This document shows, piece by piece, positions 22,700 through 34,008 of a stretch of 64,000 nucleotides of DNA. The stretch is from NCBI GenBank assembly GCA_012064385.1, contig QRDG01000136.1, forward strand, positions 1,259,079-1,323,078, given 5' to 3'. The position numbers and the translations under genes are program-made. The first letter of the stretch is position 1. The number at the start of each line of letters is the position of its first letter. This DNA comes from Puccinellia tenuiflora. Taxonomy: Eukaryota; Streptophyta; Magnoliopsida; Poales; Poaceae. Under the pieces are notes generated by a model. It searched no databases, was not told the DNA's origin, and worked only from the letters and a program-made list of their open reading frames with translations.

Positions 22700-24703
22700 A
22701 TGGAGCCTTCTGAGTTTGAATCAACATTTGGGGACACCCTCTCTGCTGCTCTTGTGGCAAAAAGAAGGCCACCACCCATTGAAAACGTTCCATTTAAAAT
22801 ACCTATGGGAATTGTTGATCGTGTTATGAGTAACCGCTATGCAGGAGATGGAACGGTTCATCCTGGTTATCACTTGCTATTTATGAGAGAAATATGTGGT
22901 TTGTTTAAGATTGCAAGTGTTTCTATAGAAGTAATCATGCGGAAATTATTCTCACTGTCGTTGAAAGACAAAGCTATGGAGTGGTATAGGCTATTGGATG
23001 ATTCTCATCTATTGGATTGGGAAAAAATAGTGCTTCTCTTTTATGCTAAATTTTATCCTCTGCATTAAATTCACCAAGACAAGAATTTTATTTATAACTT
23101 CTTGCCTCGCAAAGGAGAAAGTATTGCTCAAGCTTGGGGGAGATTGAAAGCTTTAATGGTTAAGTGCCCTATTCATGATATTCCCAGAAGCATTATAGTT
23201 ACAAATTTTTATGCAAGGCTTTCTCGTGATGACAAGGACTTGCGTGATGCTTCCTTAGCTGGATCTTTCACAAATAAGAAGATTGATTATAAATGGGATC
23301 TTCTTGAGCGAATTCAACGCAATACTGAAGATTGGGAAATAGATAAAGGTAATGAATCAGGTATAATTTGCGAATATGAATGCATTAAATCTTTTGGTGA
23401 AACTCCTGATTTCCATGAGTTTAGTGCTAAATATGGTCTTGATTCTCAAATCATTGTTGATCTCTTTAATGCCTTTTCCTCTTATATTGATATTCCTAAG
23501 CAAAAGTGGAATAAGTTCCGTGAAACAATTAAAGAAATCGAAATCACTCCTATCACTAAAAATGCAATACAAGTTTACACTCCTGATCCTATTTTGCCTG
23601 CTCCTTATGTTCAGAAATTGCCTTTCCCTGTTAGAGTAAAAGAGCATGCTGTGATCACTAAAGTTGTTAAGAAAAGTGGAAATAAAGCTAAAGAACATTA
23701 TGAACAACTAAAAGTTCAACCTTCTGTAGCTTTAGTTAAGGATTTAACAAGTGAAAATGTAGAAGGAGGCCATATAGTCTTTTGTGAGGAAGCTTCTAAC
23801 ATTGTTAGACCTCTAAAAGGTAAAGTTAAAAAGGGTGGTGCACCTGTTATATCTGTGAAAATTGGTGATCATTGTTATTATGGTTTGTGTGATATTGGTG
23901 CTAGTTCCAGTGCAATACCGTTTTCTCTATATCAAGAAGTAATGCATGAAATTGGGACTTGCGAAATTGAAGATATTGATGTGGTTATTCAACTTGCTAA
24001 TAGAGATACTATCTCTCTGGTGGGAATCGTTAGAGATGTTGAAGTTTTATGTGGTAAGACTAAATACCATGCTGATTTTCTAGTACTTCGTTCTGTTGCA
24101 GACAATTCTTGTCCAATTATATTTGGACGACCTTTCTTAAATACTTGTAGTGATGTTATAGATTGCAAAAACTTAAAGGTTTTTACTAAATTTGGCGGTG
24201 AAAGTTATGAGTTTAATTTTTCCAAATTTTCTAAACAACGTCATGAAAAAGAATGGCCTAATGAGGACTATAAAATTGAAAAGCTTGCTGCTATTGATGT
24301 TGCTCCTAACGATCCTTTGCAGCAATTCATGGAGAACCATGAAAGTGAAGTTTTTATGCAGGAAATGAACGTGTTGGAGGATATCTTCCTCCATCAACCA
24401 GCCATTCTTAAACATAATTTACCAGTGGAATCCTTAGGGATGCCGACCCCTCCTAAGGGAGATCCTGTTTTTGAACTTAAAACTCCTGATGATCTTAAAT
24501 ATGCATTTATTGATGAGAAGAGAATTTATCCTGTTATTATTAGTTCTAAACTTTCAGGACAGGAAGAGGATAGATTATTGGAAGTACTTCGGAAACATCG
24601 AGGCGCGATGGGCTACACTTTAGATGATCTTAAGGGGATTTCTCCTGCTATATGTCAACATATAATTAATCTCGAGCCTGATGCAAAACCTGTCGTTGAT
24701 CAT
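22700..24703 (+). pseudogene. Athila-type gag, protease and start of reverse transcriptase
   Basis: The frame begins with ATG 22700 (MEPSEFES). The gag part has KAMEWYRLLDDSHLLDWEKI (about residues 94-113) and NFLPRKGESIAQAWGRLK further on. A TAA at 23066-23068 interrupts gag; the frame then continues without shift to 24703. The aspartic protease region reads GLCDIGASSSAIPFSLY (about 23884-23934), the Athila-type form of the D-[ST]-G-A site, followed by FGRPFLNT. The RT N-terminus (LRKHRGAMGYTLDDLKGISP) starts at about 24584. A solo LTR inserted after the VVDH codons cuts the frame; it resumes at 26129. Confidence 0.9.
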
Positions 24704-26123
24704 TGATAATCCCCAAGAGCAAGGAATCACTGTACCACAATTCGATAAGTATTTGAGTGTCGAACCCACAAGGAGCTAAAGGTAAACTATCTATTCTCTA
24801 AAGCCCTATAACCCTCTTATATGGCCGTTTGTGCAAGGCAATAAGTTGAAATATGAAAGGAACTAACTAATGAAAGCAAGTGATGTGGAATGGGTTTATC
24901 TAGTATTAAGTTTCTCAATCAAGCTTCGAACGTAAGTTTCTCTCAGCAGTTTTCTCAAGCAAGTTTCTCAAAGTAGTAAGTAGCAAATATCTCAAGGGAG
25001 CAAATGTTCTAGCAATTGTTATTTCATTCGTGTGGTTGTCACAATTAGTGAAGCACATGTTTCAGTCTTAATTGTTTCTTCTAGGAAGGAGCCATAAATA
25101 GGTGTAGCCAAGTGAATGAACTAAAACCCCTTATGATGGTTCTTATGGCCAAGTAAATGACTGCACAAGATTTATTAAGACATGAAAGTCCCACCATAGC
25201 CTTAAGTTCTAAGGTCCCCTATGTATATCCCCCAATAAAGTAACTTCATGACTCTGTCTCAGGTTTACATGTCCTCCCAAGTCTCCCTCACTCCATTACA
25301 TTACCGGTGATCACCTTACATGCATTCCCCAACATATGTGTGCACTCATATATTGTACATAAAGACAATCATAAAAGATAACAAAACTTGTATGCAACCA
25401 AACAACAAACTATTTCACTATTGCCATGAACCAATCACTTCTCAAACATAGACGGGGAGACACAATAGATCAAGGGAATAGTATATTGCATCATACATCA
25501 TGTTTGCAAAGAGTTTACCGTGGAGAGATGGAGATGATCTTGTTGTAGATGTTGATGATGAACACGCCGGAGGGGGGTGGAGCCCTCAGGAGGTGATTCC
25601 GGCGGCATTTCCCCCCTCCGATCTTCTCCGGCGGCAGCCTTCTGACTCTCTGTTTCGTGGTTTTGTGTTTCTCTGCCGCCTCCTCGTGAAACTCCTCGAG
25701 GGACTATTTTTATAGTCGGTTTTAGGTCAAGACGAAGCCACGGAGACAAAAACGGACGGCGTCGGAGCCACGAGGCCCAAGATGGGGGGTCCCACGCGGC
25801 CAAGGAATCTGGCCACGTGGGCCCACCTCTTTTGGACCTCGGGTCTCCGTTTGTTCGCTTCCTTCGCTCCTACACTTTCTTCCTTTCAAAAAAATGATCC
25901 TCATAAATTTTCAGGTAAATTGGTCGTCGTTTGGGTCCCTGAAACATCAAAATATAGAAAATAGTGTTTTCTGCCAGTGCAGGGTTAATTCTAGAAAAAT
26001 AGGAAAACTGTGAAATCTTCCCAAAATCATTATAAAACAATGATATAACCCTTATATGATGCAAATATGATTGAAATATGAGTATTATAATGCAAAGTTC
26101 ATGTATGCATTTTACATGCATCA
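24704..26123 (-). mobile_element. Solo LTR (1420 bp) in the RT region, Athila-type, minus orientation
   Basis: Plus-strand termini TGATAATCC...CATGCATCA, with an exact 5-bp duplication ATCAT (24699-24703 and 26124-26128). Excising it joins VVDH to QRRLIP in frame. Read on the minus strand it starts TGATGCATG and contains a CTGGCAGAAAACACTATTTT block found in Athila-type LTRs, so it is in reverse orientation. There is no internal region, hence a solo LTR. Confidence 0.9.
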
Positions 26124-26128
26124 ATCAT

Positions 26129-27877
26129 CAACGGAGGTTAATTCCAAAAATGAAGGAAGTGGTAAGAAATGAGGTGCTCAAACTCCTCGAAACAGGTATA
26201 ATTTACCCTATTGCTGATAGTAGGTGGGTTAGTCCTGTGCATTGTGTTCCTAAGAAAGGAGGTATTATTGTGGTTGCAAATGATAATGATGATCTAATCC
26301 CTCAAAGAGTTGTAGTTGGTTATAGAATGTGCATCGATTTTAGAAAATTAAATAAGGCTACAAAGAAAGATCATTATCCATTACCTTTCATTGATCAAAC
26401 GTTAGAAAGACTTTCTAAGAACACTCATTTTTGTTTTCTTGATGGTTATTCTGGTTTTTCTCAAATTGCGGTCAGACACCAAGACTAGGAGAAAACAACT
26501 TTTACCCTTCCTTATGGAACTTATGCTTATAGACGCATGCCTTTTGGTTTACGTAATGCACCTGCAACTTTTCAAAGATGCATGTCTGCCATTTTCCATG
26601 GCTTTTGCGAGAAAATTATTGAAGTATTCATGGACAATTTCTCCGTCTATGGGACTTCTTTTGATAATTGTCTACACAATCTTGATAAAGTTTTGCAGAG
26701 ATGTGAAGAGAAAAACCTTGTTCTTAATTGGGAGATGTTCCATTTTATGGTTAATGAAGGTATAGTTCTTGTACACAAATTTTTGAAAGAGGCATTGAAG
26801 TCGATAGAGCAGAAGTTGAAGCTATAGAGAAGATGCCTTGCCCAAGAGATGTTAAAGGTATACGCTGTTTTCTTGGTCATGTTGGTTTTTATAGGAGGTT
26901 TATTAAAGATTTTTCTAAAACTTCTAAACCTCTTACTAATATTCTGCAAAAAGATGTACCTTTTGTTTTTTATGATGATTGTAAAGAAGCTTTTGAAATT
27001 CTTAAAAAAGCTTTAACAACTGGTCCAGTTGTTCAACCCCCGGATTGGAATTTGCCGTTTGAGATAATGTGTGATGCTAGTGATTTTGCTGTAGGTGCTG
27101 TTTTAGGACAACGTATTGATAAGAAACTTAATGTTATTCATTATGCTAGCAAAACTCTTGATAATGCTCAAAAGAATTATGCTACTACAGAAAAGGAATT
27201 TTTAGCTGTTGTTTTTGCTTGTGATAAGTTTAGACCTTACATTGTTGACTCTAAAGTAACTATTCATACTAATCATGCTTCTATTAAATATCTCATGGAA
27301 AAGAAAGATGCTAAGCCACGGCTTATTAGATGGGTTCTTTTGTTGCAAGAATTCGATTTGCATATAGTTGACAGGAAGGGAGCTGCCAACCCAGTTGCTG
27401 ATAACTTGTCTAGAATGGAAAACATTCTTGATGATCCTATTCCTGTTAATGATAATTTTCGAGATGAACAGTTGGTAGCCATAAAGGTAAACACATGTGA
27501 AAGTCCTTGGTATGCAGATTATGCTAACTTTATTGTTTCCAAATTTTTGCCTCCAAATTTTACTTATCAGCAAAGGAAGAAATTCTTTTATGACTTGAGG
27601 CATTATTTTTGGGATGACCCACATTTATATAAAGAAGGAGTTGACGGAATTATTCGGCGTTGTGTTCCGGAGTATGAGCAAGAAGAAATTTTGAGGAAAT
27701 GCCACATCAGTCCTTATGGTGGACATCATGCTGGAGACAGAACTGCACACAAAGTGCTACAATCAGGTTTTTATTGGCCTACTCTATTCAAAGATGCAAG
27801 AAAATTTATTTTATCTTGCTATGAATGCCAAAGAGTTAGCAACATTAGTAGACGTAATGAAATGCCTATGAATTATT
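26129..27877 (+). pseudogene. Athila-type reverse transcriptase, RNase H and integrase zinc finger, disabled
   Basis: RT: VGYRMCIDFRKLNKATKKDHYPLPF, then FCFLDGYSGFSQI (first catalytic Asp intact). A TAG at 26486-26488 interrupts it. YAYRRMPFGLRNAPATFQRCM follows, and the second active site reads FMDNFSVYG where FxDDFSVYG is expected. A frameshift lies near 26775-26830. The connection part PCPRDVKGIRCFLGHVGFYRRFI continues in the new frame. RNase H has IMCDASDFAVGAVLGQ and ATTEKEFLAVVFA, but TNHASIKYL where TDHA is expected. The integrase zinc-binding region has GGHHAGDRTAHKV and CYECQ. The block stops at MPMNY where the copia LTR is inserted. Confidence 0.9.
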
Positions 27878-29711
27878 TGAAGGGGTCATTGCATAGAAAA
27901 CAAAAAATTTCCTACGAAACAAGCGGAAGAAACCCCACGATCTAGATCTATTAGACGGAGGTAGCGAAGATGAGATCCAGTCTCTTACCCTTGAAGAACG
28001 TTCAAAGCATTTTGTCGATGCAGGGGTTGGCTAGTCGATCCCCGCAACTAGACGCATCTAGTCGCGAGGAGATGTATTATCCTCGCGATCCAAGATCCAA
28101 TCCGATGGAGCACCGCACGAGCAGCGCCTCCGCGGTATCCACACGTACGGCTCGATGTAGACTCCGCCTTCTTGATCCCGCAAGCAAGGAGGGAGTGGCT
28201 AGATAGATCTCAGCACCACGACGGTTGTGGTGGTGTTGATGATGGAGATCTCTCCACGGGCAGGGCTTCGCCAAGCCATGAGCGAGGGAGAGAAGAGGAG
28301 GAGCAAGGCACGGCAGCCCTAGCAAGGGAGGGGTGGCGCAGCTAGGTGGAGGTGGAGAGGGGGTGCGGCTAGGGTTTTGGGAGGGGAGGCGGCAGCAGCA
28401 CCTAGGGTGCCGCACCCCTTGCCCTAGCCCTCCTTATATAGGAGGCAGGGTGGGGTGCGCCCCAAGCCTCCTAGGGTCGGCCGACTTGGGTGGCTTGGTC
28501 CCCAAGTTAGCCGCCCTAGGGTTAGGGTCGGCCTCCCTCAAAACCTAGCCCGCATGGGCTTTTAGGGCATTGGTGCGGTTGGCCCATTAGGCCACCGCAC
28601 CACCCTTTTTATTCCATGTGGGCCCCATACTCCTATGGGCCCCACTTCTAGACTCCTCTAGAACCTTCTAGAACTTTCTGGTACCCTGCCGGAAAATTCC
28701 CGGAACTTTTCTGATACCTCCGGAAACACTTTCCTTATATGAATCTTATTCTCCGGACTCTTCCGGAACTCCTCGTGACGTCCGGGATCCTATCCGAGAC
28801 TCCGAATCACCAAGTTCATACCATCAATTATCTCATCGCTAACCCTAGCTACATCGTAGCGTTAAGTGTGTGACCCTACGGGTTCGAGAACATGCAGACA
28901 TGATCATATCAATAATCAATAGCGGGACCGGGATGCCCATATTGACTCCTACATATTCAACGAAGTTCCTTATCGATTGAACCACGATGCCGGAGATTCT
29001 TAATCTCGTATACGATTCCCTTTGTCTCACCGATATTCAACTTGCCCGAGATTCGATCGTCGATATCTCCATATCTAGTTTCATCTCGTTACCTGGCAAG
29101 TTCTCTTTACTCGTCCATAATATAGGATCTCCGTGATTAACACTTAACCACATGGTTGCAACCTTTCTGATGCTATATTACCGAGAGGGCCCGGAGATAT
29201 CTTTTCCGTCACAAGGAAGGACAAATCCCACTCTTGATTCATGTCACCCAACAAATACCATCGGAGATACCTGAAAGCCACCTTTATAATCACCCAGTTA
29301 CGAAGTGACGTTTGATGTCCACAAAGTATTCCTCCAGTAAACGGGAGTGACATAATCTCATGGTCTAAGGAAACTATACTTGGCATACTAAAAGCGTTGG
29401 CAATGAAAACTGTGTGACACGATCAATTGCAACTCTTTATTATTTGGGTCTTGTCCATCACATCATTACTCCTAATGATATGACTCCGTTATCAAGTGAC
29501 TATAACAAGTCCATGGTTAGGAAACTCTAACCATCTCTTGACTAACGAACTAGTCCGGTAGAGGCTTACTAGGGACACCTGTTTGTTTATATTCCACACA
29601 TGTATTATGTTTCCAATTAATACAATTATAGCATGGAGAACAAACTATTATCATAAACATGAATATGCTAATAAACCATTTTATTATTTCCTCTAGGGCA
29701 TATTCCCAACA
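27878..29711 (-). mobile_element. Solo copia LTR, BARE/WIS/Angela type (1834 bp), minus orientation
   Basis: Read on the minus strand it starts TGTTGGGAATATGCCC with CTAGAGGAAATAATAAA following, the start of BARE/WIS/Angela-type LTRs, and it ends CCCCTTCA. The 5-bp duplication TTATT (27873-27877, 29712-29716) is exact, and excision restores MPMNY-SLVIEPFDCWG in the integrase. Length agrees with Angela-type LTRs. No internal sequence is present. Confidence 0.93.
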
Positions 29712-30473
29712 TTATTCTCTTGTTATTGAACCTTTTGATTGTTGGGGATTTGACTTTATGGGTCCCTTCCCCAGTTCGCATGGCAATACTCATATACTTG
29801 TTGCTGTTGATTATGTCACTAAATGGGTAGAAGCAATTCCTACTCCTAGTGATGATCATAAAACCTCTTTGTAAATGCTTAAGGATGTCATTTTTCCTAG
29901 GTTTGGTGTGCCTAGATATTTGATGACTGATAGAGGTTCTCACTTTATTCATGGTGCTTTTAGAAAAACTCTTGCTAAATATGATGTTAATCATAGAGTG
30001 TCTTCACCTTATCATCCTCAAACTAGTGGACAAGTGGAGTTAACTAATAGGGAAATAAAGTTAATCTTGCAAAAGACTGTTAATAAATCTAGAAAGAATT
30101 GGTCTAAGAAACTTAATGATGCTTTATGGGCTTATAGAACTGCTTTTAAAAATCCCATGGGCATGTCTCCATATAAAATGGTTTATGGAAATGATTGTCA
30201 TTTACCACTAGAATTAGAACATATAGCTTATTGGGCAACTAAAGAGCTTAATGATGATTTTAAGCTTGTCGGTGAAAAAAGACTGTTTGATATGAGTTCT
30301 TTAGATGAATGGAGATGTGAAGCTTATGAAAATGCCAAATTGTTTAAAGAAAAAGTTAAAAGGTGGCACGATAAAATGATTTTGAAAAGCGAATTTGATA
30401 TAGGAGACAAAGTTCTATTGTATAGGTCTCGTCTCAGATTTTTTGCAGGAAAGCTCTTATCAAAATGGGAAGG
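29712..30473 (+). pseudogene. Athila-type integrase core
   Basis: Integrase catalytic residues are visible in order: Asp in WGFDFMGPF (about 29747), Asp in YLMTDRGSHF (about 29928), Glu in TSGQVELTNREIK (about 30038). A TAA at 29872-29874 (after HKTSL) interrupts the core between the first and second Asp. The segment continues through WAYRTAFKNPMGMSPYKMVYG to LRFFAGKLLSKWEG, where a further solo LTR is inserted; the last residues resume at 33011. Confidence 0.9.
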
Positions 30474-33010
30474 TGCAAGTGCATGGTTTCCCCCATGTGT
30501 GGTTTTGGTAATTAATGACAATCTCTATGGACTAATGTTTGTATTGAGCTATATTTGTAGGAGTGTCCATTTGCGTTGCTCGATTTCCATTTGTTGGAGT
30601 CAAGGCTAAGGGAAGAAGATTATGTGTTGATCAAGGCTAAGTGCGGGTTGATCAACACTCAAGTCCAAGTGAAGATATGTCGAAGAGTGCTTCTCCCATC
30701 TTGGTGTATGGGAGCAACTTGTGAATCTTCACCAAGTGAAGTGCAATCGAGAAATGTGGTGCGTCTTGAGGAGATGAAGATCGTCTTCTTTAACCTCAAG
30801 TGGTTTTATGCGCAAGGCAAAGGTATGATCTTGATAGGGTTTCTATTTTACTGGTCTCATGATGTTAGTTGAGAGACCGGGTTATAGGATAGATAGCCGT
30901 ACTATCAAGAGGGGCTCTCGACCGAGTATCTTGTTCGTATCGTCGTAGAGAGCACAAGCCTTTGCATCCTTGCAATCATCTTTATCGGTTCTTATTTGTC
31001 TCTTATCGTGGTGTGGTCTTGGTGCTTGTCGTGCTTGTCATGACAAGGCTAAGTTCACCGAAAACGGTTTTCATATGCGTCCCCTATTGCGTTTTCGGTA
31101 TTGGAGATTTTGTCGGTTCATCCGTGCGGAAGATTTCTCTCTTCCATTTCTTTGCAAAATCTCCATTGCTTGTTTTCCTTTTCCAAGGGTAGCTTTTGTT
31201 GTCCTCTTTCCAACAAAATTGGTTTCACGTCATTTGGACTTCATTTGCAAAAGATATAGCATTTCCGGTTTTCAAAATAGATGTTTAAAATTTCCCCATT
31301 TGTTTTTATAATATCTTGTTAGACTATGATGTTTCTCTGCATATTCTTGTTGTGCTCATTGTGACGAGTCCAACGAGCCCAAGATCATTGAAAACGGAGT
31401 CTGGATGCGAAAGATATGCCCGCTTTCATTTTTGCTCTTCTACTATTTTTCTGTGACCGGTAGTACCGGGGTTCTAGCCGGTAGTACCGGCCGGCCCATG
31501 GCCGGTAGTACCGGGCCTTGTACCGGGGCTACTTCCGCTTAAGTTTTTCAGCTTCTGTCTTCTTCCGGTAGTACCGTTGTACTTGTCGGTAGTACCGGCC
31601 AGTGGCCGGTAGTACCGGGCCTAGTACCGGGGCTACTTCCGCTTAAGTTTTTCGGTACTGGACCCTCTTGTTTTTTAACCGGAAGTTGCCCGGAAGTGGT
31701 TCCGGTAGTACCGGCTCAATCGGTACTACCGGTCCATTTCCCGGTAGTTCCAGCCGTGCGGGTGTTCTCAGCTAGTCGTTGGTCGGCTGGTTTGGGTGGG
31801 GGCGGTAGTACCGCCGTTCTTGCCGGTAGTACCGGGTCAACCTGAAGTTCCGGCCCATTCTCCGGAAGTACAGGTTCCGTGGGTTCTGCTAAAGAGCCCT
31901 TATGTGCTGAATCGTGCCGGGGCGGTAGTACCGGCCGTAATGGCGGTAGTACCGGCCCTACGGGATTCTGCACATAACGGTTAACTAACCTTTTTAAGGG
32001 GCTTTTCTTCCCCAATGGTAAACTAACCTTTCGAGCTCACTCACTCACTCTCTCTTACATTGTTGTAAATCTTGTGAGCTTGATTCCTCTCAATCCCTCT
32101 AATGATTCTTGTCCATCTTTAGGGAAACAAGAGAGGAGATCTAGATCTACCATTCCACCAATCCATTTCTCCCCTAAGTGAGGGGAACCTAGTGGATCTA
32201 GATTTTGGGGTTGCTTTGTGTTCATCCCCTTGTTCTTCCTCCTAAATCCCTCCATAGCATTAGTTGCTTTGGTTGGATTTTGGAGAGAAGGATTTGACCA
32301 CTTGGTGTGTTCTTGCCTTTTTGCATTAGTTGCATCGGGTTGTGCTCTCCACGAAGATTCGTGGGATTGAAGTTTGAGAAGCTTGTTACTCTTGGGTGCA
32401 TTGTGTTCCCAAGAGCTTTGTGCCTCTTGGGTGCATTGTGTACCCTAGACGGTTGGAGTATTCGCGAAGACTTCGAGTTGTGAAGCTTCGGGAAGATTTG
32501 GGAGCCCCCAATTTGGTTGTGGGTGTATGCCCCAATATCGTTGTAAAGGCTCCGGATTCCGCCTCGAAGGATTCCGATAGTGGAAGGTGAACCAAACCCT
32601 TGGGTGCGGTTCATCGGAGAATAGGGTGACGCCTTTGTGGCATCTTGAGTAGGCCTCTTGTGGTGATCTCACACCCCTCCAACGAGACGTACTCCCTTAA
32701 CAAGGAGGAACTCGGGAATACATCCTCGTCTCCGCGTGCCTCGGTTATTTCTATACTCGAGCTATTTACTTATGCAATTTACATTGTGATAGCCTTCGTG
32801 CTTGAAGTTTTATATCTTGTTATCACCTTGTTGCTTGCCTTGCTTAGCGTAAGTTGTTGGTGCACATAGGTGAACCTAGTATAATAGGTTGTTGGCTTGT
32901 TAATTTAAACACATAGTTTTATTCCGCAATTATCAAGCCTTAAACCGGAAAAGTTTTAATCTCCTATTCACCCCCCTCTAGGTGACATCTCGACATCGTT
33001 TGTTCTTTCA
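30474..33010 (+). mobile_element. Long solo LTR (2537 bp) with GGTAGTACCGG repeats, copia-like
   Basis: Termini TGCAAGTGCATGG and ...GTTCTTTCA, with an exact 5-bp duplication GAAGG (30469-30473, 33011-33015). Excision joins KWEG and PFIIEEVYRSG in the integrase. The 3' end (CACCCCCCTCTAGGTGACATCTCG) resembles the end of long grass copia LTRs. About twelve copies of CCGGTAGTACCGG or close variants occur at 31455-31960. It has no internal coding region, and short ORFs inside it are chance. Confidence 0.85.
31455..31960. repeat. Array of dispersed CCGGTAGTACCGG near-palindromes
   Basis: The 13-mer CCGGTAnTACCGG, a palindrome around one central base, occurs in about twelve copies at irregular spacing. 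One block including TACTTCCGCTTAAGTTTTTC is duplicated about 108 bp apart (near 31528 and 31636). Similar GGTACTACCGG motifs recur at 58020-59250. Confidence 0.8.
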
Positions 33011-33226
33011 GAAGGTCCCTTTATTATCGAAGAAGTTTATCGCTCCGGTGCTATCAAAATTAATTCATTGGATGGAGATAAACCACAAGTGGTTAATGGC
33101 CAGAGGCTCAAGCATTACATTTCTTGTGACCCACTTGGAAAAGATGTCGGTATAATACAAGTTGTGACACTAGAAGAATTCATCAAAAATAAATACCGGA
33201 AGGATCTAGAGTCAGAATTGGAATAG
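33011..33226 (+). pseudogene. C-terminus of the Athila-type integrase
   Basis: EGPFIIEEVYRSGAIKINS continues the integrase after the solo LTR, with VVNGQRLKHYISCDP and then VVTLEEFIKNKYR. It ends with TAG at 33224-33226. Reading frame and sequence fit the end of Athila-type pol. Confidence 0.9.
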
Positions 33227-33319
33227 GTATCACTTCCCGTAAGTAAACTTCCTCGTAAAATTCCAGAAATTTTATATTCGCTGTTTTTAGGAAATATCAT
33301 AAATTACAAGTCAAAGAAG

Positions 33320-33425
33320 AGACGGAGTCGGAGTCCAGGGCGACCAGGTGCCACCTGGCCGTGGCCTAGCTCTGGGCCGCGCCTGGGGCCCACCTGGAGC
33401 CCCTGGACATCGCCTCCGACTCCGC
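33320..33425. repeat. GC-rich hairpin block shared with the LTRs
   Basis: GGAGTCGGAGTCCAGGG at about 33325 pairs with CCCCTGGAC and CTCCGACTCC near 33400-33423. GCGCGCCTGGGGCCCACCTGG-like sequence in the middle also occurs in both LTRs (15245-15275 and 37310-37335). Confidence 0.7.
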
Positions 33426-33561
33426 CTTGTCTTCTCTCCTTCCTTTTGTTCGGAATTTTTTTGCTATGTATTTACCCGGATCTCTCGAGGTCCGTATCTT
33501 GTGTTTTCGACGCTTTTTGTTTTCGAGTTGTGTCAGCCAGGTTTTCAAGCTCTAGATCAAG

Positions 33562-34008
33562 ATGTCTTCTTGCGGATCAAGTGGAGAGGACTACGCCGCC
33601 AGGCGCCGTCGTGAACTCTGAAGGGACATCAACACAGGAGCCTTTGCTAGATGGGAAACTGAGGAAGAGATTGCTGCTAGGAGAGCTGATATGGAACGCA
33701 GCGCCTTGGAGGAAGTACGAAGGGTGCCACCACGCCACTCCACAGGGCCGGCAACCGAGACACCAAGGCCAAGCAACCCCACTTTCGTGGGATCCGTTAA
33801 CTATCAACGTGCTTTTTCTCACAATATGCAGGGCACAGTTCCGCCAAGTCTTGATCCACTCTCAATCCATGCCATTGCTGAAGCGCGTCGAGTTGCAGAT
33901 CAGTTTGTGGGCAATACCACGTGCTTACGACAGAAGTGGAAATACTCCAAGAAGAGAACACCAGACTCCGCAGGATGCTGCAACGTTTCCTCACACCTAT
34001 TACCGTAG
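33562..34008 (+). pseudogene. Extra ORF downstream of pol in the Athila-type element
   Basis: An ATG at 33562 opens MSSCGSSGEDYAARRRREL; a TGA at 33619-33621 interrupts it; the same frame then continues to TAG at 34006-34008. Total about 148 codons. The protein is charged (RDINTGAFARWETEEEIAARR), then Pro/Thr-rich, then SLDPLSIHAIAEARRVADQF. Athila-group elements are known to carry an additional ORF in this place, sometimes called env-like. I see no signal peptide or membrane segment here, so an envelope role has no support. The region from here to 35742 is otherwise non-coding. Confidence 0.65.
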
